A stretch of 22,964 nucleotides of DNA from Ruminococcus sp. UBA3855. Lineage in GTDB: Bacteria; Bacillota; Clostridia; Oscillospirales; Ruminococcaceae. The notes under the pieces were generated by a model. It saw only the letters and a program-made list of their open reading frames with translations, was not told the origin of the DNA and did not search any database. The translations under genes and the position numbers were made by a program. Below are positions 15,745 to 22,964 of the stretch, piece by piece. The stretch spans positions 1 through 22,964 of the forward strand of contig DGHF01000177.1 in NCBI GenBank assembly GCA_002392545.1, given 5' to 3'. Position 1 is the stretch's first letter, and each line of letters starts with the position of its first letter.

Positions 15745-16986
15745 ATGGCAAATTTAGAAGAATATCTGCATGACCTTGAAATCCTGCTTGCAGAGTATCA
15801 GAGCATTGCAGAACAGGGCTGGAATGCCTATGAAAAAGAAACCGCTGTTTCTGAACATCGCAGAGAAAGAGCGGAAAGTGCAGAAGCTTCTGCACAGAAT
15901 TATCAGCGTCTTTTCTCTGATTCGGAACTGAGCCGTAAGGAAGACAGCAAAAGATTTACACAGCAGATTGATGTTCTCCGCACGGAAAAAGACGGTATCA
16001 TTGCTGAAAAAGAAAAAGCCCTCAAATCCGCTGAAACCAAAGTTGAACAGCTCCAGAAGGAAATTATTTCTCTCACTAATCAGCTCTATGCAAAGAAAGC
16101 ATCTGAAGTGGACAAACTGACAGAAGATATAAAGAAGCTGGGAAAGAAAGCACAGATAGAGTTGCTGGAAAGTCAGCTTGAAGAGAAAAAAAGAACCATT
16201 GCACAACTGGAAGAAGAAAATCAGAAGCTGAAAGAAAAAATTGAAACATTGCAGGGCGAATGCAGTCAGGGCACAGAGATTCAGTCTATGCTGAAAGATT
16301 TGCAGAAAACTGTCCAAGGTTGGGGCACTGAAAGCGAAATCAGCAAGGTGGTGCATTCTGCTTATGACGAATTGAAGAAACATATTGCAGTAGATGCCCC
16401 CCAAAAGAAAAACGATGATTCCACCGAGCCCATGAAAAATTCTCAGACTTCCTTTCGAAGCAATGAAAATCAGAAATCCGAACCCAAGAAAGAAACATCC
16501 TCCAATAAACAGGAAAATCCACGTCCAGAACCTCAGAAACCGACTGAAAATGATGTATTTGTCTTCTTGAATGAAAATGTTCCCTCTCTTTTCCACTATC
16601 TTGACAAAGAAACTGAAAAATTGTTCAAATATCTGGAAGATGCTGACGAAGTCATTCCTGAATTTCTGGGGCGCAAGGGCAAAAAAATTGCTGATGCTGT
16701 TGAGGATGATGCAACTGATGACAAATCTTCCGCTACCAGTGCACCCAACCTTGATGATATTAACGAAGACTCCATTTTTAATTTCCTGAAAGAGCACCCC
16801 GATTTCCTCCACACTTATCTGGATGATAATATTGGAATGTTCCGTGCTGGCAACTCCGCATTTGACATATTCAAAAAAGCGGTTCTTGATAACGCAAACA
16901 AAGGCGGACTTGAAAGAATTTTAGAAGAGGTAAAAGCAGACAAACTTAAAAAGCTTTTTGACCACCTTGACAATTTTTTGAATTAA
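15745..16986 (+). CDS. 413-aa coiled-coil protein with two C-terminal helical repeats
   Basis: The ATG follows TAAGGAG. Residues about 5-190 form a long, charged coiled coil (Lys/Glu/Gln heptads). Residues about 215-265 are a Lys/Pro/Ser/Glu/Asn-rich disordered linker. Two copies of a helical motif end the protein: FVFLNENVPSLFHYLDKE (from about 272) and FNFLKEHPDFLHTYLDDN (from about 345), shared pattern F-x-F-L-x-E, then L-x-x-Y-L-D. There is no membrane segment or signal peptide. Its layout (coiled coil, linker, small helical domain) parallels that of the 389-aa membrane protein, without the anchor. It directly precedes the Hsp70-vWA gene. A scaffold or co-chaperone role is plausible; no family is recognised. 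Confidence 0.6.
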   Translation: MANLEEYLHDLEILLAEYQSIAEQGWNAYEKETAVSEHRRERAESAEASAQNYQRLFSDSELSRKEDSKRFTQQIDVLRTEKDGIIAEKEKALKSAETKVEQLQKEIISLTNQLYAKKASEVDKLTEDIKKLGKKAQIELLESQLEEKKRTIAQLEEENQKLKEKIETLQGECSQGTEIQSMLKDLQKTVQGWGTESEISKVVHSAYDELKKHIAVDAPQKKNDDSTEPMKNSQTSFRSNENQKSEPKKETSSNKQENPRPEPQKPTENDVFVFLNENVPSLFHYLDKETEKLFKYLEDADEVIPEFLGRKGKKIADAVEDDATDDKSSATSAPNLDDINEDSIFNFLKEHPDFLHTYLDDNIGMFRAGNSAFDIFKKAVLDNANKGGLERILEEVKADKLKKLFDHLDNFLN

Positions 16987-16996
16987 GGAGAAACTA

Positions 16997-19093
16997 ATGA
17001 GTAAAAAAGTTTATGTTGGCATTGACCTTGGCACGACCAATACACTGGTCAGCTATGTCAAGGGAAGATGCAGATTGATTGCTTTCGACAGTGCAAGAAA
17101 GGTATTGCCCTCTGTGCTGTACTTTGATGCTAAAAACGGCGGAAACCTTGTAATTGGTGAAAAAGCAGTATCTCAGGGCGACATTGACCCTAATAACAAA
17201 GTAACTTCCTCCAAAACTTACATGGGAAGTGACAAGAAATATCAGTTTTCCACTACCGATGGAAAAACCATAGAACTCACGCCCACTGATGTTGCAGCGG
17301 AAATCCTCAAAGAGGCAAAGAGTAAAATTGTAAAAAAATTTAAGCTGGAGGAAGAAGACGAAATTTATGCCGTCATTACCACACCGGCAGCATTTTCTTT
17401 CAACCAGAATGAGGAGACCAGACATGCGGCAGAAATGGCAGGTCTGAACGTTCTGACCATCATTCCCGAACCCACTGCTGCTGCGATTTCCTGCATGGAA
17501 GACAAAAAAGCCGGAGACAAGATTTTCATTGTTGATATTGGCGGAGGTACTTATGATACCGCTGTATTGACCATGACAGAAGACCATCAGTTTGATATGA
17601 TTTCCGCAAAGGGTGACCGCCGGCTTGGGGGCGATAACTTTGACCATGCGGTATTTGAATATTTCAAGGAACAGTTTCAGGATGAATCCGGAATCAATCT
17701 TGATTCACAGGATGAATCTGGTCTTAGTTACAGCGAATACAACCGCCTGCTCAGCAACCTGAAAAACTGCGCAAGAGAAGCAAAGGAAGAATTGACCCGT
17801 TCCGAAAGAGTCAAGGTGGAAAGAAATAATCTTTATATGCTGGACGGTGAGCCTCAATCCTATGAAGCTGTTCTGACAAGAGATGAATTCAATAAAATTT
17901 GTGAAGGCATTTACAAGAAGATTGAAGCACGTCTTGATGAATCCATTTCTGCTTTCAAAAAACAGGGAATGAACATCAGTGATATTACCTATCTGGTATT
18001 GGTGGGCGGAACATGTTACATCCCTGCGGTCATTGAACTGGTCGAAAGGAAATTCGGTATTCCGTCCATGCAGATTGCAGACAAAACAACCGCCATTGCA
18101 GAAGGTGCAGCAATTGTTGCCGATAACTGGACAGTATTAGGCGCATCAATGGGCGGTATCGTTGCACATTCCATGGGTGTCAAGGTCAAGGGAAATCAAT
18201 TTTCCAAGATTATCAAGTCTGATACCAAATATCCGTGCCGTCAGTCTGAAATTTACACCACAACAAGAGATTACCAGAAAGAAGTTAAAATTTTCATTTA
18301 TGCCGCTGCTCCCGACAAGGAACATATCAGTGATATTTCAGCCCATGAATATTATGGTAGCTTTGTTTTGGATAATATCGAAAGTGCCCCTGCTGGTGTC
18401 CCTCAGATTGAAGTTACATTCGAATTTGACAGCAGTCAGGTGCTCACCGTCACTGCAAAGGATTTGAAAACACAGGCTGTCAGCACACTGATTATTGACA
18501 AGAGCAGAATTCAGCAGGATGATGAAGGCGGTAGCCCCATGTCAATGGATTTGCTGATTGACGTTTCCGGCAGTATGTCCGGTCAGAAGCTGATTGATGC
18601 AAAGACCGCCTGCAAGAAAATGGTCAATGAAATTGTAGACCTTTCTGTCCATGAAATTGGTATCACCACATTCAACAACACACAGGAAATTATCTGCCCC
18701 GTGACCTCTGACAAGGAAGCCCTTCTGAAATCCATTCCCACCATGTCCGCCGGATGGACAACCAGAATGGGAGATGGTATCGGATTCAGTACGAATAAAC
18801 TCCTTGAATGCAAAAATGCTGAAAAAATTATTGTCCTCATGACAGACGGCGCACCCGATTCAGGCGATAAATCCAATATTATTTCCGAGGAAATCCGCCG
18901 GAAACATGAAATCCGTCTTGCAGTCATTTATATTGGTGAAACTTCTTCGAGGGGGTATCAGTACGCCCAGCAGGTAGCATCCGCCAACTGCCTTAACAGC
19001 AGTGAAAAGCCACTTTTCTACCAGTCGGATGATATGTCAGACCTCGGCGAAATCTTCAAGAGTGTGTATGCTGATATCAAGCTTGCAAAATAA
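16997..19093 (+). CDS. Hsp70 (DnaK-like) - von Willebrand factor A fusion protein
   Basis: This 698-aa protein begins after a TAAGGAG ribosome-binding site. Residues 1 to about 390 are a complete Hsp70 nucleotide-binding domain: G8-I-D-L-G-T-T-N-T, D180-I-G-G-G-T-Y-D187, DRRLGGDNFD and V336-G-G-T. Residues about 395-510 match the DnaK beta substrate-binding domain; APAGVPQIEVTFEFDSSQVL corresponds closely to the DnaK strand APRGVPQIEVTFDID. Instead of the helical lid there is a vWA domain (about 515-695) with an intact metal-ion-dependent adhesion site: D522-V-S-G-S, then a Thr in the GWTTR segment, then MTDGAPD. vWA domains bind protein partners through a metal ion. The fusion would therefore couple ATP-driven client binding to docking on another component. 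Both domains look functional. No signal peptide, so it is cytoplasmic. Confidence 0.9.
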   Translation: MSKKVYVGIDLGTTNTLVSYVKGRCRLIAFDSARKVLPSVLYFDAKNGGNLVIGEKAVSQGDIDPNNKVTSSKTYMGSDKKYQFSTTDGKTIELTPTDVAAEILKEAKSKIVKKFKLEEEDEIYAVITTPAAFSFNQNEETRHAAEMAGLNVLTIIPEPTAAAISCMEDKKAGDKIFIVDIGGGTYDTAVLTMTEDHQFDMISAKGDRRLGGDNFDHAVFEYFKEQFQDESGINLDSQDESGLSYSEYNRLLSNLKNCAREAKEELTRSERVKVERNNLYMLDGEPQSYEAVLTRDEFNKICEGIYKKIEARLDESISAFKKQGMNISDITYLVLVGGTCYIPAVIELVERKFGIPSMQIADKTTAIAEGAAIVADNWTVLGASMGGIVAHSMGVKVKGNQFSKIIKSDTKYPCRQSEIYTTTRDYQKEVKIFIYAAAPDKEHISDISAHEYYGSFVLDNIESAPAGVPQIEVTFEFDSSQVLTVTAKDLKTQAVSTLIIDKSRIQQDDEGGSPMSMDLLIDVSGSMSGQKLIDAKTACKKMVNEIVDLSVHEIGITTFNNTQEIICPVTSDKEALLKSIPTMSAGWTTRMGDGIGFSTNKLLECKNAEKIIVLMTDGAPDSGDKSNIISEEIRRKHEIRLAVIYIGETSSRGYQYAQQVASANCLNSSEKPLFYQSDDMSDLGEIFKSVYADIKLAK

Positions 19094-19201
19094 TTTATTT
19101 CATAAGAAAGTGAGGTGACTCCGGAGCAGATGCCACCAATGCCAGCCCGTTGTTTTCTTGTGAAAGCGGACTGCAAAGGGGGCATTCTGCAAAGGATGAT
19201 A
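19094..19201 (+). other. 108-base leader between Hsp70-vWA and large ATPase genes
   Basis: This is the longest gap in the ATPase half of the cluster. In frame with the downstream gene it reads as a 29-residue extension from GTG 19115, but the composition differs from the rest of the protein. The nonamer CTGCAAAGG occurs twice, at 19171-19179 and 19187-19195, the second forming the ribosome-binding region. No hairpin or convincing promoter was seen. It may hold a regulatory sequence, or the true start may be further upstream. Confidence 0.35.
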
Positions 19202-22033
19202 ATGGAAAACAAGTACAAAATTCAGTTGAATGAAATCCTGAAAAGCAATGCCGAAAATGTTCATTCTGTTACTGATTTCGTAAACATTTTTGACGGTGAC
19301 GGTTCTCCCCCTGCTAAAAAGCTTTATGATGGATTCAAAAAGGCAGTCATTGCAATCACCGAAAGCAATTATGATGACCCCGAAGAATGCGTAGAAGAAG
19401 CAGATAATTTGATTGCTGAACTGAAAAAAAGCAGAAAAACACCGAAATTCTGGGAGCTCTATTTCCAGTATGTTGAAATCGAGTTCGGGGCAAATACTGC
19501 TCTCCCCCCAGAAGAACCCACTCCCGCACCTGAACCACAGGAAAGCACCTCAGAATCCAGCGAACCACCCCACGAGGAAAAAGCAGAGGAAGAAAATTTT
19601 GAAAATATGGATTTTTCCACTCCTGAACCTGAGGAAATTCCTGAAGAAGATTGGGAACTTTCCCTTGAAACAGCAAGTCAGTTTTTCATTTTCCATAAAG
19701 CAGACTCTCTCAAGCAAGTCAACAACATTAAAATTCAGACCCGTTCCAACCGTCCTCTCTTTATCAATCAAGATATTACATTGTACAATGGCATTGCAAT
19801 TGATGTCATGAACAAATTCACTGTCACTAAACGTCTCGCCATCATCACAGATTTTGAAATGAGCCGTGTTCTGGTTGCCGGAGAACTGACCGAACAAAAA
19901 AACGATACTGGAATCAATTACTTTTTCACTGCCAAAAAGGAAAATATTTTCTATGAAGGTTTTGAAAAGCGTGGAAAGTTCATGCTGATTTTGGTGGACG
20001 GAAGTTTCAGAGGAATTTCTGCCCCCTGCCCGATGTATGCACAGCAAATCAACCTGCGCATGAAAGAACTCCCCACGACAGAACAGATTCTCTGCATTGA
20101 TTTCGGAACAAGCAATACTTCCGCCGGAACATACGGCATTTTCCAGAATACCAGCCAGCGTATTCCGGAACTGGTATATTTTATCAACAGTGCTGACAAT
20201 ACTTTTTCTAAAATCTGTCCGACTGTCGTTTATGTTGATGACTGCGAAGACGAGGACAATGTTAAATATTTGTTTGGCTTTGATGCACAGAAAAAAATCC
20301 GTGAAATGGATTATGTCACCGAGGCTACTTCTGTATTTGAACTGAAAAAATGGGTCAGTGATTCCCTTAATGATGAAATTGAAATCTGTGACGAAAATGG
20401 TTTTCTGGCAACTGTCCGGAAAAGTGCAATCGTCAAGCAATATCTGGAATATATCATCACTCAGGCAGAATTTTATTTCGGTGTTCGTTTCAAGAGACTG
20501 CATTTCACCTCCCCTGTCAAGCTGAAAGACAAATTTGTTTCATTCATGCGGAAGCAATTCAAGGGAGAATATGAAATCACTGCTTCTGACAAATGCGTTG
20601 ATGAAGCTGTTGCTGTCATTTTTGAGTATATCACAAAGGAAGATTTTTCCAATCCCTTAAATGAAGACATTTTCGACAAAAAAATTGTCGTGCTTGACTG
20701 TGGTGGCGGTACAACTGACCTTGCAATGTGTGAATATCATTCTGAACTTGATGGAAGAGGATACCGGAAAGTCCTTGTGCATACACGCTCCGAAAATGGT
20801 AACAATCGTTTCGGCGGAAACAATATCACTTATAAAATCATGCAGTTAATCAAAATCAAAATCTGTGAGATTTTTGCAGAGGGCGAACTTGCCGAACAGA
20901 TTTCTCTTTTGAATGTATTTCAGAATGAAAGTGATATCCTGAAACAGATTGACAATCAGCTTCAAACCGTTTCAAGAGAAAAGAATTCTATTCTTGATGA
21001 TATTTACCGTGATTTCCAGAATCTGTATGAACTTTGTGAACAAGTGATTCCCACCAAATTTGAAAACGTTATTGCAGACAACGACAAAGTAAACGTCAAG
21101 AGAAATTTCTATTTTCTCTGGCAGTTTGCGGAACAAATCAAGATGGCGTTCTACCGTGAAGACAAAGTAATTGTAGACAAGCGCACCTATCTTGACTTGG
21201 ATTCCCTCTCAAAAAGCAGTTACCTTTATAAGTATGACCAGCAAGGTGAACTGGTGAGAATTGACAATCCCATGGATGACATCGAAATTTCTATCACACA
21301 AATTCAAAAGCTCATCTGCGGTGATATTTATATGCTTCTTTCCGAACTGCTTCCCGAAGATGCAGACGCTATGGATTATTATTTTCTCTCCGGACAGTCC
21401 TGCAAAATCAAGCTTTTCAATGACCTGCTGAAAGAATTCGTTGCCGGAAAAAAACTCCGTACCAAAATTTATGAAGGCGACCAGAAGTCAAGAGACCTTG
21501 ATTTGAAACTGAAATGCATTCGTGGCAGTATCAGCTATATCGCCACCAATGCCAGCGGTAACGAAGGAATGATTGAAATCAGAACCGACAGACCTAACCA
21601 GATTTATGCTGTCCTTTATCCTTCTCAGGAAATGGAACTCACCGAAAGCGCATACTATCGCCTGAACCCCTTGACCCCGATTCAGACAGAACTTGACCTT
21701 TCTGTCAGAAATCTGAATGATAATTCCATTCAGAGAGTTAATCCTATTAAAATTCCTCCGATTGACATGACAACCGATTACACTTGTGCAGAGATTCTCA
21801 ACAGAAACGGCGGTATTTATTTCGCTGAGGAAATTCAAAAAATCGAACTGGAAGAACGTCTTTCCAAAGACCTGACCAATGGCACAAGATATTCCCTCGT
21901 CCTTCCCTCCAGAGATGGCTATGGATATTATATCCTTTTCCTGCAATATCAGGATTCCAATTTCTATATCTCTGATGAAATTCATATGTCATTTGAAGAG
22001 GGAATGTACTCTTTCTTTGATGGGAGCAAATAA
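19202..22033 (+). CDS. Large Hsp70/actin-fold ATPase with N-terminal extension
   Basis: ATG 19202 is preferred (AAAGG upstream) over ATG 19130 or GTG 19115 in the same frame, giving 943 aa. Residues 1 to about 110 are helical and 115-165 are a Pro/Glu/Ser-rich acidic linker. Residues 165-290 look like a beta-rich domain. Residues 295 to about 780 are an Hsp70/actin-like ATPase: D300-F-G-T-S-N-T306, D499-C-G-G-G-T-T-D506, RFGGNNITYK and F728-L-S-G-Q-S733 (adenosine loop with SG for GG). A 110-residue insertion with coiled-coil character lies after the GG-N-N motif. A beta-rich C-terminal region follows. The nucleotide-binding residues look intact. The order resembles the truncated protein at the left edge more than DnaK. 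It is likely a second, divergent ATPase class of the system. Confidence 0.78.
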   Translation: MENKYKIQLNEILKSNAENVHSVTDFVNIFDGDGSPPAKKLYDGFKKAVIAITESNYDDPEECVEEADNLIAELKKSRKTPKFWELYFQYVEIEFGANTALPPEEPTPAPEPQESTSESSEPPHEEKAEEENFENMDFSTPEPEEIPEEDWELSLETASQFFIFHKADSLKQVNNIKIQTRSNRPLFINQDITLYNGIAIDVMNKFTVTKRLAIITDFEMSRVLVAGELTEQKNDTGINYFFTAKKENIFYEGFEKRGKFMLILVDGSFRGISAPCPMYAQQINLRMKELPTTEQILCIDFGTSNTSAGTYGIFQNTSQRIPELVYFINSADNTFSKICPTVVYVDDCEDEDNVKYLFGFDAQKKIREMDYVTEATSVFELKKWVSDSLNDEIEICDENGFLATVRKSAIVKQYLEYIITQAEFYFGVRFKRLHFTSPVKLKDKFVSFMRKQFKGEYEITASDKCVDEAVAVIFEYITKEDFSNPLNEDIFDKKIVVLDCGGGTTDLAMCEYHSELDGRGYRKVLVHTRSENGNNRFGGNNITYKIMQLIKIKICEIFAEGELAEQISLLNVFQNESDILKQIDNQLQTVSREKNSILDDIYRDFQNLYELCEQVIPTKFENVIADNDKVNVKRNFYFLWQFAEQIKMAFYREDKVIVDKRTYLDLDSLSKSSYLYKYDQQGELVRIDNPMDDIEISITQIQKLICGDIYMLLSELLPEDADAMDYYFLSGQSCKIKLFNDLLKEFVAGKKLRTKIYEGDQKSRDLDLKLKCIRGSISYIATNASGNEGMIEIRTDRPNQIYAVLYPSQEMELTESAYYRLNPLTPIQTELDLSVRNLNDNSIQRVNPIKIPPIDMTTDYTCAEILNRNGGIYFAEEIQKIELEERLSKDLTNGTRYSLVLPSRDGYGYYILFLQYQDSNFYISDEIHMSFEEGMYSFFDGSK

Positions 22034-22869
22034 TGAAACTGTTATACAATACAAAAATTGAATTCCGGAGCGGAAGATTGCTGACTGTCGAAATGATGGA
22101 ATTCCTGCAAAAGAACACGCTTCAGTGCTGGAAACTTTTTGACGATGCCCCTGACGGCATTCTGAAAGGTCTGCTTTTGGAAATGCGTGATGGTCAGCTC
22201 TGGATTACCAAAGGGCTGGTAAAGCTGGCAGATGCTGTCTATGAACTTTTGGAAGACGTTTCTTTTGAATCCCTGAGAGAAGATTTCGATTGCAATGACG
22301 GTGTTGTTGTCATCACTCCGGCAGAACCGGAAAAAATTGGTCAATCCCTTACGCATGAATGTGTAAAGCTCCAGATTCTGGAACTTGGGCAGGAAATCAC
22401 CGTTCCCCACATCATCATTGGAGCGTTTCACAATTCCAAAGATACTGTCATGAAATTGCATTCCACTGCTGTGACCGATGTAAAATATCATCTGAGGGAT
22501 ATGCTTTCCACGGAAAACGGCTTTTTCTCGTTTCCCTATTACCAATACATCCTCAATTCCAGACTGACATTTCATCCGCTTGTATTTTCATGGATACGTG
22601 AGATGCTGGAACAAAAAGCCGAAAAAACCACTATGGAATATAACCTGCTTATGATGCTGTATCAATCCCCTGTCCTTGCGGTGGACGTGCTGAAAACTTA
22701 TGTCAGACGATATACCCCGAACTCTGACAGCTCCGATTTGCTGGCACTGGAGGGCGCAGACCTCCTCCGTCAGGTGGTATATACCATTGAAACGGCGAAA
22801 GAAATTTTTGCTGTCTCCGAAAAGCCCGCCCAGACAACGGAAGTCAGAAAGAGAAGCCGTCTCATCTGA
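22033..22869 (+). CDS. Unrecognised 278-aa protein ending the operon
   Basis: The ATG shares one base with the preceding stop (TAATG), so translation is probably coupled to the large ATPase. The first 80 residues are beta-rich: FRSGRLLTVEMMEFLQKN, then DGILKGLLLEMRDGQLWITK, then GLVKLADAVYEL. This loosely recalls the N-terminal attachment regions of phage baseplate and tail-fibre proteins, where a DG...GL...DG...GL pattern recurs. The rest looks helical, and the tail is basic (KRSR). There is no signal peptide or membrane segment. A baseplate or adaptor role is possible but unproven. It is followed by a terminator-like hairpin and is the last gene of the run. Confidence 0.5.
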   Translation: MKLLYNTKIEFRSGRLLTVEMMEFLQKNTLQCWKLFDDAPDGILKGLLLEMRDGQLWITKGLVKLADAVYELLEDVSFESLREDFDCNDGVVVITPAEPEKIGQSLTHECVKLQILELGQEITVPHIIIGAFHNSKDTVMKLHSTAVTDVKYHLRDMLSTENGFFSFPYYQYILNSRLTFHPLVFSWIREMLEQKAEKTTMEYNLLMMLYQSPVLAVDVLKTYVRRYTPNSDSSDLLALEGADLLRQVVYTIETAKEIFAVSEKPAQTTEVRKRSRLI

Positions 22870-22886
22870 TGCACATTACAAAAAAT

Positions 22887-22926
22887 TCCCCTCTGCAGAG
22901 AGCTCCTCTGCGCAGGGGATAATTTT
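22887..22926 (+). terminator. Terminator-like hairpin at the end of the operon
   Basis: TCCCCT-CT-GCAGAG (22887-22900) pairs with CTCTGC-GC-AGGGGA (22906-22919). Two 6-bp stems flank a 2-base mismatch and close on a 5-base loop. It begins 17 bases after the stop of the 278-aa gene. An A run lies before it (22880-22885) and a T-rich stretch after it (TAATTTTATTATTT), so it could work in both directions. No gene is seen in the remaining 38 bases. Confidence 0.65.
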
Positions 22927-22964
22927 ATTATTTCGGAAACACTATCCACAACTTAAGGTTTTTC

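Noticed and set aside
15754..16812. Long open frame (352 codons) on the minus strand, antisense to the coiled-coil gene
   Set aside because: Its product is overloaded with Phe, Leu and Cys, as expected from the antisense of Lys/Glu-rich codons. It has no convincing ribosome-binding site and lies entirely inside a well-supported plus-strand gene.
16997..19093. The Hsp70-vWA gene as the housekeeping dnaK
   Set aside because: Although its substrate domain is the most DnaK-like, the vWA fusion, the absence of grpE/dnaJ neighbours and the place among injection-system genes argue against it.
19550..20503. 317-codon minus-strand open frame inside the large ATPase gene
   Set aside because: Composition is that of an antisense shadow, and the plus-strand gene carries the Hsp70 motifs across the same bases.
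22942..22950. CTATCCACA, a one-mismatch DnaA-box-like sequence
   Set aside because: It is a single isolated match with no cluster of boxes or AT-rich unwinding region, and it lies at the very edge of the window, so it is not evidence for an origin.

Overview
The window is a single-strand gene cluster. Fifteen genes, all on the plus strand, run almost without gaps from base 2 (an open frame entering from the left) to a terminator-like hairpin at about 22887. Several neighbours overlap by 1 to 13 bases, and most starts have a strong AGGAGG-type ribosome-binding site. Moderate-to-low GC (not counted), these ribosome-binding sites and a DUF4280-type PAAR-like protein suggest a Gram-positive Firmicute, most likely a Ruminococcus-like clostridium. 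The organism call is an inference; no rRNA or housekeeping marker is present.

Layout. (1) 2-1405: the 3' part of an Hsp70/actin-fold protein. (2) 1418-4293: a PAAR-like (DUF4280) protein carrying an internal AHH-type nuclease motif, followed by two paralogous small proteins that look like immunity proteins. (3) 4413-10642: the structural core of a contractile injection system. It holds a large sheath-like protein, a small Hcp-like tube protein, a VgrG/gp27-gp5-like spike ending in a 15-16-residue beta-repeat needle, and two unrecognised proteins in the position of baseplate components. (4) 10652-22033: an ATPase module with four more Hsp70/actin-fold proteins: a 539-aa DnaK-like protein, a 510-aa protein with altered nucleotide-binding motifs, a 698-aa Hsp70-vWA fusion, and a 943-aa protein with a long N-terminal extension. 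Interleaved with them are helper proteins: two sharing a duplicated domain (one with an N-terminal membrane anchor), a 58-aa helical protein and a 413-aa coiled-coil protein. (5) 22033-22869: an unrecognised 278-aa protein, then the terminator.

How they may work together (inference). Sheath, tube, spike and PAAR-like tip form a contractile device loaded with a nuclease effector that has cognate immunity. The anchored coiled-coil protein may attach the device to the membrane. No AAA+ ATPase (ClpV or the eCIS AAA+ protein) is visible in the window. Instead, five Hsp70/actin-fold proteins sit in the same apparent operon, which suggests that an Hsp70-type machine assembles, loads, fires or recycles the apparatus. 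That combination is the main candidate for a poorly described system here. No tRNA, rRNA, CRISPR array or mobile element was seen, and no gene-free stretch exceeds about 120 bases.
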